Shown here piece after piece: positions 42,438-51,293 of a DNA stretch of 64,000 nucleotides (position 1 is the first letter of the stretch; every line of letters starts with the position of its first letter). Source of the stretch: Streptomyces nigra (GTDB lineage: Bacteria; Actinomycetota; Actinomycetes; Streptomycetales; Streptomycetaceae); contig NZ_CP029043.1 in assembly GCF_003074055.1 (NCBI RefSeq), positions 124,001 to 188,000 of the forward strand, in the 5' to 3' direction. The notes below the pieces were generated by a model. The model saw only the letters and a list, made by a program, of their open reading frames with translations. It searched no databases and was not told where the DNA came from. A program made the position numbers and the translations under genes.

Positions 42438-43280
42438 TCAGAGGGTGACCGTGCCGCGGATGCGGACGACGGTGGCTCCACTCACCCAGACCGTGCCGTC
42501 CGCATCGGCGGTGACCTCGATCCTCGCGGCCCGCGCCACCTTCGCTCCCTGGGAGACGCGGTAGGCAGCGGGAGCGGCGCCGGTGGAGGTGAGCCACTGT
42601 CCGACGGCGGCGTTCATGCTGCCGCACGCGGGGTCCTCGGGCACACCGATGCCCGGGGCGAACGTACGCAGCTCGAAGGTGTACTCGGAGCCCTCGGGCC
42701 AGGCGCCGATCGCGCCGACCATGGCGTCCGGGATCAGGGTCAGGTCGGGTTCGAGGGCGAGGACCTCCTCGGCGGTGGCCAGCTGGAGCACGGCCCAGCC
42801 GGGCCCGTTGTCGACCCACTGATGAGCCACGACCCGCTCCGGCGTGATCCCGAACGCCTCCACGATCCGCTTCAGATATGCGTCGTCGAGCTCGCCGACA
42901 CGCACCCGCGGCGGGGCGGCGAAGGACAGCGTGTCCTCGCTGCAACGCACGGTGACGAGACCGGCGGCGCACTCCTGTACGAGGTGCCCGGCGTGCCTCG
43001 GTGTACCCCCGCCGTTCAGCCAGGCGCGCGCGGAGCCGAGGGTGGGGTGCCCGGCGAACGGCAGCTCGCCTCCCGGTGTGAAGATCCTCAGCCGGTAGTC
43101 CGCCTCCGGGACGGTGGGGGGAAGGATGAACGTGGTCTCGGACAGATTGGTCCAGCGCGCCAGTCGCTGCATCTGCTCATCGCTCAGGTCTGTCCCGTCC
43201 AGGACCACCGCGACCGGATTGCCGGAGTAGGGGGTCGTGGCGAACACGTCGACCTGCACGAAGGGACGGGTACGCGGCAT
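42438..43280 (-). CDS. PhzF-family isomerase-like protein
   Basis: A 280-residue protein with the DapF-like double-hotdog fold of PhzF. It has FVQVDVFATTPYSGNPVAVV with the N-terminal catalytic-loop pattern, TNLSETTFILPP with the conserved Glu, the central FTPGGELPFAGHPTLGSA motif, and PEDPACGSMNAAVGQWL. The family includes phenazine isomerase and many uncharacterised members. ATG at 43280 has AAGGTGA upstream and fits the family's start. It stands alone; no phenazine genes are near. Confidence 0.9.
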   Translation of the reverse strand: MPRTRPFVQVDVFATTPYSGNPVAVVLDGTDLSDEQMQRLARWTNLSETTFILPPTVPEADYRLRIFTPGGELPFAGHPTLGSARAWLNGGGTPRHAGHLVQECAAGLVTVRCSEDTLSFAAPPRVRVGELDDAYLKRIVEAFGITPERVVAHQWVDNGPGWAVLQLATAEEVLALEPDLTLIPDAMVGAIGAWPEGSEYTFELRTFAPGIGVPEDPACGSMNAAVGQWLTSTGAAPAAYRVSQGAKVARAARIEVTADADGTVWVSGATVVRIRGTVTL

Positions 43281-43355
43281 GGGTAGGGTCACCTTTCGCA
43301 ATGGCTGCCAAGGGGTCCATCTCAACGGCCACTTGTGCCACCGGGACAGAGCCAG

Positions 43356-43550
43356 TCACGGCTGAGTGGACTGATCACCGCGGACGGCCGAGGCGACCAG
43401 GCGGCCGCCGACGAACGTATGGGTGAGCTAGAGGTCGCGCAGGGCCTCGCCGGGGTCCTGGTCCCAGATGGTGAGGTCGGCGAGGCGGCCGGGCACCAGG
43501 CTGTGCACCGCCCCGGCGCGGATCAGCAGGTCGGCTCCGTGATCAGTCAT
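43356..43550 (-). pseudogene. amidohydrolase reduced to its two ends (internal deletion plus stop)
   Basis: ATG at 43550 starts MTDHGADLLIRAGAVHSLVPG, the beginning of a YtcJ-type amidohydrolase. It continues directly into RLADLTIWDQDPGEALRDL and then, beyond an in-frame TAG at 43428-43430, THTFVGGRLVASAVRG, the standard C-terminal end of the same kind of enzyme. About 450 or more internal codons, including all metal-binding histidines, are missing. The joint appears to lie at the shared PGR context. Confidence 0.75.
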
Positions 43551-43768
43551 CGTCTTCTGCCTCATCTCGAACGTGCCGGCTCCCGATCGAGTCGTTCGGT
43601 GACGATGTCGTCGCAGGAGAGGTGGCCTTTCACACGGGCTGCCGTGGGACCGGCGTGCCGAGGACCTGCCACCGGTCATCCTGCGTTCGCGCACGGTGCC
43701 CGCGCCACGACCGGGTTCCTCCCAGATGGGAGCCTCCGCCTCTCAAAGATCTCGACAGCGGGCGCACG

Positions 43769-44482
43769 TCACCGGCCGGCGCCTCGGCCCCCGTCGACGT
43801 GGAGAATCGCGCCCGTGACGAAGGGTGCGTTGTCCAGGTAGAGGACCGCTTCCACGACGTCCGCCACCTCGCCCATGCGTCCCAGCGGGTGCCTTCGGGC
43901 CAGATCCTCGTGGTCCTCCCCCTCGTGCAGGGAGGTCTTGATGATGCCGAGCGAGACGGCGTTGCTGCGGATGCCGCGGGCCGCGTACTCGATGGCCAGG
44001 GATCGTGTGGCGGACTGCAGTCCCCCCTTGGTCAGGGAGGCGAGCACCGACAGCTCCGCGGAGCTCGCCACGTCGGCCAGGCTGGTGGTGATCTGGACGA
44101 CGTGGCCGCCGCCCTGGTGGAGCATCCGCTCGACGGCGAGCTGGGTGATGCGGAAGAAGCCGGTCAGGTTGACCCCGACGACCGCCGCGTAGTCCTCCTG
44201 GGTGTACTCCGTGAACGGCTTGGAGATGAAGAGACCGGCGTTGTTGACCAGGGTGTCGATGCGTCCGAACCGCTCCATGGCCGCGGCGGTCAGACGCTCG
44301 GCCGTGGCGGGGTCCGCGATGTCCCCTCGCAGCGTCAGCAGGTCCGGGTCGTCGGACGGGGCGATGGTGCGGGCAGTGGCGACAACTTTGTGGCCGAGCT
44401 TGCGGTAGGCGTCGACCAGGCCGGCGCCGATGCCCTGAGACGCGCCGGTGATGAGGGCGACCTTGGTGCCGGGAGGGTTCAT
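43769..44482 (-). CDS. short-chain dehydrogenase/reductase (SDR), paralogue of the gene at 63898
   Basis: A 237-residue classical SDR: cofactor loop ITGASQGIGAGLVDAYRKLG, NNAG in LVNNAGLFISK, and a C-terminal TGAILHVDGGRGAGR. At the catalytic centre the Ser lies in the QITTSLAD segment. The usual YxxxK position reads LASLTKGG, so the tyrosine is replaced or shifted and activity may be altered. The start at 44482 has AAGAGG upstream. Its first 35 residues are nearly the same as those of the SDR that begins at 63898, so the two are paralogues. Confidence 0.87.
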   Translation of the reverse strand: MNPPGTKVALITGASQGIGAGLVDAYRKLGHKVVATARTIAPSDDPDLLTLRGDIADPATAERLTAAAMERFGRIDTLVNNAGLFISKPFTEYTQEDYAAVVGVNLTGFFRITQLAVERMLHQGGGHVVQITTSLADVASSAELSVLASLTKGGLQSATRSLAIEYAARGIRSNAVSLGIIKTSLHEGEDHEDLARRHPLGRMGEVADVVEAVLYLDNAPFVTGAILHVDGGRGAGR

Positions 44483-45280
44483 GAGGACCTCTTCGGTCGT
44501 GAGGGTGCGATGGTCCACGGGCCCGGGGGGCGTTCGTCCAGCATCGCGCGTCGTACGGGATGCCGCGCCTTCTGGCCGTGGGTGGTCCGCGCCGGGCGGC
44601 GGCCGGGACGTCGGGCGATGCGACGGTGAGGGCGGGCAGGCCGGGTGGGCCTGGCAGGGCCGAGTGATCGCGAGGGCGGAGACGACGGGGCCGAGGGAGG
44701 GCGCCACGGTGGTCGCCGCATAGGGGGAGGGCAGCGGGCGGCGCTGGTGGCCTTCGGTGGCGAGGGCACGTGGTGACGGCGCCGTCCGAGGCCGATCCGA
44801 CGGCGGCCCCGTACTTGGCGAAGACGCCTCGCTCGCGGGGCCGTCCGGGTCGCGACCAGGCGTCGCCGCGCGCCGTCACCAGGCCGGGGTCGACGAGCAG
44901 GTCCGGTGTCCCGGCAGCCGTGTCGACGACGATGCGGTCGCCGTTCCCGACCAGGGCGATCGGCCCGCCCAGGTGTGCCTCGGAAGGTCGCGTATCGGGA
45001 GGGGGCGTAAAACGACTCCTCCACCCCCGAAGAACATCTTGACGGTCGAGCGGTCTCGCATCAGGAGACCGTCGCCTCGCCAGGTAGGTCCAGGTAGGAC
45101 CGACACCGCCCACCACCCGAGGGGCCTGGGGGATCCGACAACATCCGGACCGTGCGCAGTCCCGGCCGAACTGCCCGGCGGCCATTCGAATGTGACGCAC
45201 GTCATCTACCAAGGGAGCAGCCATACTTGATCCTTGATCGGATACTTGACGAGGCAAGCAGATTATCGAAGGAGTTATTC
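44483..45280. other. long region without a supported gene
   Basis: About 800 bases. A minus-strand stretch near 44850-45000 (GGPIALVGNGDRIVVDTAAG, then TPDLLVDPGLVTARGDAW) reads like protein, but the frame around it is Arg/Pro-rich and lacks a start; I take it as a relic. TGACG-CA-CGTCA (about 45193-45204) and the ACTTG motif at 45244 lie before the next gene and are probably regulatory. Confidence 0.4.
45244..45259. promoter_or_regulatory. ACTTG-N6-CAAGC motif before the crystallin-like gene
   Basis: ACTTGACGAGGCAAGC is a 5-6-5 inverted repeat with one end mismatch, 22 bases before the start codon. The same architecture recurs at 50619-50634 and 58389-58404. Confidence 0.5.
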
Positions 45281-45649
45281 ATGACCACATCTCCCGGCAA
45301 GCGCATCACCCGTGTCGCCGTCGCCTTCTCCGGAGCCGCGCTGCTCATGGGCGCGGCGCTCGCCCAGCCCGCCGCAGCAGCCACCATCCCGTGGGGTCAG
45401 GCCAACTTCTATTCCGGGAGGGACTTCACCGGGTCGGTGTTCCCCATTCCGGCGACCGACACCGAATGCACGAACCTTGCCGAGCCCGCGCTCTCGGTGG
45501 CCAATTTCAAGTACGCGAACGTCGCCGTGTTCTTCGGCGAGGACTGCACCCAGCCCTACGGCAACGTCACCGGCCTGCACCAGGGCAACCTGCCCGCACC
45601 GGCCAAGAGCTACTACGTCACCCCCACCTGGACGTCAGCCGTCCGGTAG
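45281..45649 (+). CDS. small secreted beta/gamma-crystallin-like protein
   Basis: A 122-residue exported protein. A Sec signal peptide occupies about residues 1-33 (RVAVAFSGAALLMGAALAQP, then AAA cleavage region). The mature part is short and beta-rich: QANFYSGRDFTGSVFPIPAT and VAVFFGEDCTQPYGN, with two cysteines (TECTN, EDCTQ) probably in a disulfide. The Y/F-x-G-x-x-F-x-G pattern is that of beta/gamma-crystallin folds, which in Streptomyces include metalloprotease inhibitors and killer-toxin-like proteins. The start has AAGGAG seven bases upstream. Function is not deducible. Confidence 0.78.
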   Translation: MTTSPGKRITRVAVAFSGAALLMGAALAQPAAAATIPWGQANFYSGRDFTGSVFPIPATDTECTNLAEPALSVANFKYANVAVFFGEDCTQPYGNVTGLHQGNLPAPAKSYYVTPTWTSAVR

Positions 45650-45823
45650 GCGCGGCAGACGACGAGGCACGGTCCGGCACGGCAGGAACGCATGGCCGGG
45701 CACCGTACACCGAGCCGGACCGGTGCCCCGAGCGTCGGACGGCTCAAGGGGAGGGCCGCCGTCGAAACAGCGGAGGGCAGACCGTCACCGCGTCGGCGTC
45801 GGGCACCGGGGCCGCCGGGCAGG

Positions 45824-46438
45824 TCAGGGCAGGAGTGTGCGTACGGCGGTCCTGTGCAGGACCTGCTCGGCGCGGTCCCACGTCCAGCCGCCCTCCCCGA
45901 CCAGCGCGTGCCAGCCCGGGGGACCGAACCAGTACCAGAGGAGGTCGCCCGTCTCCTCCTGCGGGTAGACGGGCGACGTCTCCAGCGTGTGCAGGTGGCC
46001 GGCGGCCGCACGCAGGGCGTCACGGTAGGCCGCGGTGGCGCGTTCCCAGAGCGCCTCGCCGTCCTCGTGGACCGGGAGGGCTTTGCGGATGGCCTCGTGC
46101 ACGGAGAACTGCGTCTCGTTGCCCACCCGTGTCCCCCGGGCCAGGGCCGCGAGGACCTTTTCCGGCGTCCGCAGCGCGAGTATCTCCTCCATGGCCTCGC
46201 GGTAGCCCGACGCCTTCACTCCCTGGTCGACGATCCGGTACAGGATGTCGCTCTTGCTCCCCACACTGGCGAACACCGTCTTCGGAGCGACGCCGGCGGC
46301 CGAGGCGATGTCGGCGACGGCCACTCGCCCGTAGCCGCGCTCGGCGAACAGCGCCGTCGCCCGGCTGAGGATCAGTTCGCGGGTGCGGGCCGCACCCTCC
46401 GCGCGCAACGGGGACGCATAGGGGCGTTTCGGCGACAT
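45824..46438 (-). CDS. TetR-family transcriptional regulator
   Basis: A 204-residue regulator. The N-terminal helix-turn-helix is TRELILSRATALFAERGYGR followed by VAVADIASAAGVAPKTVFAS and VGSKSDILYRIVDQG. The ligand domain is rich in tryptophan near its end (WYWFGPPGWHALVGEGGWTW). It is divergent from the SnoaL-like gene at 46580 with a 140-base spacer, which is its most likely target. Confidence 0.9.
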   Translation of the reverse strand: MSPKRPYASPLRAEGAARTRELILSRATALFAERGYGRVAVADIASAAGVAPKTVFASVGSKSDILYRIVDQGVKASGYREAMEEILALRTPEKVLAALARGTRVGNETQFSVHEAIRKALPVHEDGEALWERATAAYRDALRAAAGHLHTLETSPVYPQEETGDLLWYWFGPPGWHALVGEGGWTWDRAEQVLHRTAVRTLLP

Positions 46439-46579
46439 GATCCGATGCTAGCACCAAGAATTCATTAGGTACGCTGTCACCTCGAATGTGCGCGCGGAAC
46501 CCACACCCGACACCGGAGCCGGCCCCGCGCCCTCCCGACGCCCGCAGCGCGGATCGCGTCGCCGACGAAAGGCTTGACC

Positions 46580-47134
46580 ATGGGAATGGACGCTTCGGAG
46601 CTGGGCCGCGGCCTCTTCCGCATCCTCGAGACAGGTGACCCGGCCCTGGCCGCCGACGTGGTGCACCCCGAGTTCCGCAACCGCGAGGCCGCGGTGTCGC
46701 CGGAGGCCTGCTCGACCCCGGGTCCCGCCGGGGTGCTGGCTTCGGGGGCGTGGATGCGCTCCGCCTTCAGCGACCTGCGCTTCGTCGTCACCGACGTCGC
46801 CGACGCGGGCGACCGCGTCTGGGTGCGACTGCGTATGCAGGGCCGGCACACGGGGCCCTTCGTCAAGTTCCGGGACGGCGCCCTCGACCAGGCGGTACCT
46901 CCCACCGCGCGCGAGATCGACTTCGAACAGATCCATGTGCTCGGGCTACGCGACGGCAAGGTGGTCTCGCACGAGGCGGTCCGCGACGACGTCACGATGC
47001 TCGGGCAGCTGGGCGTGTTTCCGCCGGAGCCGGCCGGCATGCTGCGCATGGTCGGATGGCGACTGACCGGCCGAGCCAAGCGGGCCGCGCAACACGTGAC
47101 GACGCAGGCGGCCGACGCGGCCGCACAGGCGTAA
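46580..47134 (+). CDS. SnoaL-like polyketide cyclase / ester cyclase-type protein
   Basis: A 184-residue NTF2-like protein. The pattern VVHPEFRNREAAVSPEACST, then SDLRFVVTDVADAGDRVWVR and LRMQGRHTGPF with FEQIHVLGLRDGKVVSHEAV matches SnoaL/ester-cyclase families that use His/Asp in a cone-shaped pocket. The last 30 residues form a helical Ala-rich tail. ATG at 46580 has GAAAGG upstream; a TTG two codons earlier is possible. The divergent TetR gene may control it. Confidence 0.82.
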   Translation: MGMDASELGRGLFRILETGDPALAADVVHPEFRNREAAVSPEACSTPGPAGVLASGAWMRSAFSDLRFVVTDVADAGDRVWVRLRMQGRHTGPFVKFRDGALDQAVPPTAREIDFEQIHVLGLRDGKVVSHEAVRDDVTMLGQLGVFPPEPAGMLRMVGWRLTGRAKRAAQHVTTQAADAAAQA

Positions 47135-47490
47135 CGGGTCCCCTTCCGGCCGCCACCACCGGGTCCTTTCGGATGGATCCAGCAGGCCCGAGGGCAGCGG
47201 CCGGAGCGGCCCGCCTCCATTCGCCCGGCCCGCCGCCCCCCGGCAGGGCCCTGCCCTGCTGCCGTTCATGGCGGTCGAGGCCCCCGAGGCCGGAACACAC
47301 CCATCACGCCCGACGTGGGCCGCGGCACGGCGCGGAGGCACATGTGCGACGTGTGACCCAGGGAGCACGTGTGAGGCGGTCCACAGGCCGCCGATATTTG
47401 CTTCGCATAGCAATTAAAAGTAGTGTGGCTCCCGGCCGACAGCTCGCAGGTCGGCACCCGACCTCCCCTGACACCCGGAAGGAAAGCCAC
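47135..47490. other. intergenic region with an inverted repeat
   Basis: About 355 bases. It contains the only AT-rich stretch of the neighbourhood, with TTGCT-N6-AGCAA (47398-47413) followed by TTAAAAGTAGTGT, a likely operator/promoter region for the small gene at 47491. No coding frame is supported. Confidence 0.45.
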
Positions 47491-47727
47491 ATGCCCTCCA
47501 CCGTGCCCGACAGCCAGCCCGCCCCCTCCCGGACCGAGAGCGACCTCTACGTCGCCGGCACCGGCCGCCACCGCGGCCGACAGGCGGACGGAGAGCTGTG
47601 GACCCTCGGCGCCGACAGCACCGGCCACGGCCGGCACCGCAGGACGACGATCGCCGTCGGGGCCTGGCCGACGCCCGCCACCGACCAGCCCGACAGCGAT
47701 CCGGCCCGACAGCTCGTCTGGAGCTGA
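47491..47727 (+). CDS. small hydrophilic protein, function unknown
   Basis: A 78-residue, charged, probably cytoplasmic protein without membrane segments or cysteines. The core SDLYVAGTGRHRGRQADGEL and RRTTIAVGAWPTPATDQPDS is low in complexity. The ribosome binding site AAGGAA is well placed, and a regulated-looking promoter lies upstream, which is the main reason to accept it as a gene. I do not recognise a family. Confidence 0.55.
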   Translation: MPSTVPDSQPAPSRTESDLYVAGTGRHRGRQADGELWTLGADSTGHGRHRRTTIAVGAWPTPATDQPDSDPARQLVWS

Positions 47728-48219
47728 GGAGCGGACCACCGCCCGAGCCGCTGCCACCGCCGCCCGGCACACTCTGCGCGAGCCCCGGCGCGCGCCTCAC
47801 AGCCGCTGCCACCAGCCGTGATCTTCGGCAGCCTCGACGACACCGCCCCGACGGGCAGGCCGGCGCTGATCGCAGCCCGACAGTACGGGACGGCATTCCC
47901 CGACCTTGGAACACGCCCCGCGTCCGACGTTCGCCCACGTGCGTGCGGGCGGGTGCCCACCGCCGCGTTCGCCGCCATGGGAGGAGTGGGGCGAGACGAC
48001 TCCCAGGAGCCGTTCGTGCGGCGATGGGGCGGGCGGCCGGCTCGCAGGTGAGATACGACGCCGCTGGTCCCCCGAGTTCCGGGACCCCTACGGCGAAGCC
48101 GTGCCGTTCGAAAATCTGCCGCGCCACCGGTGAGCCCCTTCCACGGGGGAGCACGCCCTATTCCCGGCCGGCAGCGGAGTCCACTGCGAGATGTCTTACG
48201 GTCCGCACCCCTCCACTGC
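47728..48219. other. region without a supported gene
   Basis: About 490 bases. A plus-strand tail, EIRRRWSPEFRDPYGEAVPF ending at 48133, has protein character but no start, and is probably a relic. It precedes the promoter of the MFS gene. Confidence 0.35.
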
Positions 48220-48235
48220 TAGACAGATCTGTCTA
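48220..48235. promoter_or_regulatory. perfect 16-bp palindromic operator at the MFS promoter
   Basis: TAGACAGATCTGTCTA is fully symmetric. TAATAT (48234-48239), a good -10 element, overlaps its right end, so a bound repressor would block RNA polymerase. The size and symmetry are typical of TetR-family sites; no regulator gene is directly adjacent. Confidence 0.8.
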
Positions 48236-48273
48236 ATATGGCGCTACCAAGCCCGCCGACCGGGAAGTACCGC

Positions 48274-49629
48274 ATGCGCTCCGCATCCCTCATACGTCAG
48301 TCCGTCCCGCAGGGCTCGCTCAAGAAGCGGGCGCCCGCCCACGCGGCCCCGCGCCGGAGGCGACTCGGCCCCACCGCCTCCATCGGTGTGCTGGCCTCGA
48401 TCCTCATGACGCTGCTGGCGGCGTCGAGCGCGCCGACCCCCCTGTACGCGATCTACCAGCAGCACTGGGGCTTCTCCCCCATCACCGTCACCGTCGTCTT
48501 CGGCATCTACGCGGTGGCCGTGCTCCTCTCGCTCCTGGTCTTCGGGAAGATCTCCGACCATGTGGGCCGGCGGCCCGTGCTACTGGTCGCCCTGCTCGGC
48601 CAGGCGCTTGCGATGGTGGTGTTCGCCGAGGCCGGCGGGGTGAACTCGCTGCTCGCCGCGCGCGTTCTGCAGGGGATCAGCACCGGCGCCGCGGTCGGTG
48701 CTCTCGGCGCCGGCATGCTCGACATCGACGCGCGCCGCGGCGGCTTCCTGAACTCCCTCACGCCCACCCTCGGCACCGCGGCCGGCGCCATGGTCTCCGC
48801 TCTGCTCGTGCAGTACCTGCCGGCCCCGACCCGTTTGGTCTACCTGGTACTGCTGGGCGTGTTCGTGCTGCAGGCGCTCGCGGTGCTCGCGATGGGCGAG
48901 ACCGTCTCCCGCGCCCGCGGTGCGCTGGCCAGCATGGTTCCCGAGTTCAAGCTCCCCAGGACGGCCCGCCCGGCGGTGGGCATCGCCGCGCCGGTGATGT
49001 TCGCCGTATGGGCGCTGACCGGCCTGTACGCCGCGCTGGGCCCCGCCATCATCCGGACGCTCGTCCACTCCGACTCCGTGGTGTGGGGCGGTCTGCCCCT
49101 CTTCGCGCTCGCGACCGCCGCCGGCCTGGCGGTGCTGCTGCTGCGCGGGACGGCGACGCGCAAGGTCATGTTCATCGGCATCGGCTCGCTGATCGCGGGT
49201 GTGCTGATCACCCTGGCGTCCGTGGCCTCGAACGGCGGATCACTGGCCGTGACCACCTTCTTCGTGGCTGCGGCGGTCTCGGGCTTCGGGTTCGGAGCCG
49301 GCTTCCAAGGAGGCATCCGGCTGGTCGTCCCGCTGGTCGAGCCGCACGAGAGGGCGGGCGTACTGTCCCTGCTGTACGTCATCTGCTACATCGGCCTCGG
49401 TGTACCGGCCGTGATCGGCGGGTTCCTGGTGGTTCACGGCGGCGGCCTGGTGCCGACCGCCCGCGAGTACGGCGCAGCAGTCGTCCTGCTGGCCCTGGTG
49501 GCACTGACCGGGCTGCTCCGCAGCGGTCGCCGCGCCGACCACACGGCAGTGGTGCGGTCCAGCGACTTGCCGGCTCAGCCGGCGCTCGCCTCCGAGCCGG
49601 TGCCCGCGGCACCGATGACGCGACGGTGA
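48274..49629 (+). CDS. MFS transporter
   Basis: A 451-residue drug/metabolite exporter-like protein with about twelve helices. It has the first-helix segment ASILMTLLAASSAPTPLYAI, motif A as FGKISDHVGRRPVLLVALLG, GISTGAAVGALGAGMLDID, and C-terminal helices ending before a soluble tail rich in Pro/Ala. Substrate unknown. ATG at 48238 falls inside the -10 region, so I chose 48274 (MRSASL), which has GGGAAG upstream. The palindromic operator 38 bases ahead suggests drug-inducible control. Confidence 0.88.
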   Translation: MRSASLIRQSVPQGSLKKRAPAHAAPRRRRLGPTASIGVLASILMTLLAASSAPTPLYAIYQQHWGFSPITVTVVFGIYAVAVLLSLLVFGKISDHVGRRPVLLVALLGQALAMVVFAEAGGVNSLLAARVLQGISTGAAVGALGAGMLDIDARRGGFLNSLTPTLGTAAGAMVSALLVQYLPAPTRLVYLVLLGVFVLQALAVLAMGETVSRARGALASMVPEFKLPRTARPAVGIAAPVMFAVWALTGLYAALGPAIIRTLVHSDSVVWGGLPLFALATAAGLAVLLLRGTATRKVMFIGIGSLIAGVLITLASVASNGGSLAVTTFFVAAAVSGFGFGAGFQGGIRLVVPLVEPHERAGVLSLLYVICYIGLGVPAVIGGFLVVHGGGLVPTAREYGAAVVLLALVALTGLLRSGRRADHTAVVRSSDLPAQPALASEPVPAAPMTRR

Positions 49630-49743
49630 CCCCTTTTCCGAAGTCACCACACCAAACCAGACAGAGCTGTCCGGCGAGGAAAGGACGCGAATCGCGTCTC
49701 GCGCGAATCTCCTCGAACTCGCCGGAGAACATAAGGTGCAAAA

Positions 49744-50544
49744 ATGAATACTTCTCCCCCCTTCAGAGTGGTGCAGCGGTCCGCCGCGTACTGGCGGGTG
49801 ACCTTCGACTCCCCTCCCATCAATCTCGTCACCTTCGACACCTTCGCGGCCCTCGGCGAACTCGTCGACCGGATGGAGGCCGACGACGACGTCAAGGTGG
49901 TGGTCTTCGACAGCGCGGATCCCGACTTCTTCCTCGCGCACTTCGATCTGGTGCCGCCGAAGCAGCCCTATACGGGACCCACGTGGCTGGACGTCGCCGC
50001 GCGCATGACCCGCTCCCGGGTGCTCACCATCGCCTCGGTCCGGGGCCGGGCGCGAGGAGTGGGCAACGAGTTCCTCCTGGCCTGCGACATGCGGTTCGCC
50101 AGCAAGGAGAAGGCCGTCCTCGGCCAACCGGAGGTCGGGGCGGGGATCACTCCGGGCGGTGGAGGCACCGAACGACTCCCGCGCCTGGTGGGGCGGGCCC
50201 GAGCCCTGGAGATCATCACGGGCGCCGACGACTACGACGCCGAGACGGCCGAACGGTACGGCTGGATCAACCGGGCACTGCCCGATGCCGAACTGGACGC
50301 CTACGTGGAGCGGCTCGCCACACGCATCGCCTCCTTCGACCGGCAGCCGCTGGCCGAGGTGAAGGCACTGATCAACAGGTCCACCCTCCCGACGGAGGAC
50401 GACCTGGCGGCCGGCCAGGACACCTTCCGCACCTCACTGACCTGGCCGGAGGCACAGGAGCGGATCCGTCTGCTGCTCCAACGGGGCATGCAGCAGCGGG
50501 GCGACCTCGAGTACCGCCTCGGAGAGCACATCGCCGACACCTGA
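49744..50544 (+). CDS. enoyl-CoA hydratase/isomerase family protein
   Basis: A 266-residue crotonase-fold protein. The first oxyanion-hole region is VVVFDSADPDFFLAHFD and the second SVRGRARGVGNEFLLACDMR, followed by FASKEKAVLGQPEVGAGITP with GGGGTERLPRLVGRARALEI. The glutamate at the end of EVGAG matches one of the two catalytic acids; the first (usually in GGGxEL) reads VGNEF. It lacks an acyl-CoA pathway neighbourhood, so the substrate is unclear. Its own promoter must lie in the 114-base gap after the MFS gene. Confidence 0.88.
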   Translation: MNTSPPFRVVQRSAAYWRVTFDSPPINLVTFDTFAALGELVDRMEADDDVKVVVFDSADPDFFLAHFDLVPPKQPYTGPTWLDVAARMTRSRVLTIASVRGRARGVGNEFLLACDMRFASKEKAVLGQPEVGAGITPGGGGTERLPRLVGRARALEIITGADDYDAETAERYGWINRALPDAELDAYVERLATRIASFDRQPLAEVKALINRSTLPTEDDLAAGQDTFRTSLTWPEAQERIRLLLQRGMQQRGDLEYRLGEHIADT

Positions 50545-50617
50545 CGCTCAGGGCGCCGCGCGCGGCGAGCGCGGTCACAGTTGCCTTCCCGGAACATTCA
50601 CACACCGCCGACACACG

Positions 50618-50635
50618 TACTTGCCTGGTCAAGTA
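50618..50635. promoter_or_regulatory. TACTTG-N6-CAAGTA operator before the cupin gene
   Basis: TACTTGCCTGGTCAAGTA is a perfect 6-6-6 inverted repeat, 75 bases before the cupin start. The half TTG-N6-CAAGTAATG is the same on the minus strand at 58384-58401. Confidence 0.6.
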
Positions 50636-50710
50636 ATGTAGGTGTGGATCACGAGCAGGCCGGCCCGACCGGAGCGGACGCGGTCGGCAGGGAACGAGCA
50701 ACGGAGACCC

Positions 50711-51223
50711 ATGAGTTTTCTCCTGGAGGATGTGGCACCCGACGATCCGCGGTGGAGCCGGCGCGGCGCACTGTACGTGCCGTCCGGTGAAGGTCCGACC
50801 GTCTGGGCCGCCGACGACGTCTACACGGTCAAGGCGACAGGCGCGCAGACAGGTGGGCATCTGGGCTTCGTCGAAGCCACCGTGCCGGCCGGAGGCGGCC
50901 CGATCCCGCACGCGCACACGCACGAGGACGAGACCTTCTACGTGCTGGACGGTGAGCTGGAGTTCGTGGACGGCGACCATGAGTTCACCGCCGTCGCCGG
51001 CGATTTCATCCACGTGCCGAAGGGGATCAGGCACGGCTTCAAGAACAGGCGGATACACGCTGCCAGGCTGCTGTTCATCTACACACCGCCCGGCCTGGAA
51101 CAGCTCATGCTGGACCACAGCGTCCCCGCCCTGGCCGGCGAGACTCCACCACCCATCGACGACGACATGGCGGCCCGCGCCGGAGAGGTCATCCGCAAGT
51201 CCGGGACGATCATGCTCCCCTGA
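50711..51223 (+). CDS. cupin-domain protein
   Basis: A 170-residue single-domain cupin. Cupin motif 1 is PIPHAHTHEDETFYVLDGEL, with the H-x-H-x4-E metal ligands, and motif 2 is GDFIHVPKGIRHGFKN with the last His. A bound Fe, Mn or Ni is expected; relatives include quercetin dioxygenase-like and isomerase enzymes. The tail is helical (LEQLMLDHSVPAL). ATG has GGAG four bases upstream. The perfect ACTTG palindrome before it suggests control by a dedicated regulator that is not adjacent. Confidence 0.86.
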   Translation: MSFLLEDVAPDDPRWSRRGALYVPSGEGPTVWAADDVYTVKATGAQTGGHLGFVEATVPAGGGPIPHAHTHEDETFYVLDGELEFVDGDHEFTAVAGDFIHVPKGIRHGFKNRRIHAARLLFIYTPPGLEQLMLDHSVPALAGETPPPIDDDMAARAGEVIRKSGTIMLP

Positions 51224-51293
51224 CCGACCCGGTCCGGTCGCGGCGGCCGGCCGGCGCAGTGGGCCGGAGTCGACCTGGTCCAAGCGACAGCTC

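Noticed and set aside
42438..43280. Phenazine biosynthesis locus based on the PhzF-like gene
   Set aside because: No phzA/B/C/D/E/G homologues in the surroundings; PhzF-like proteins are common outside phenazine clusters.
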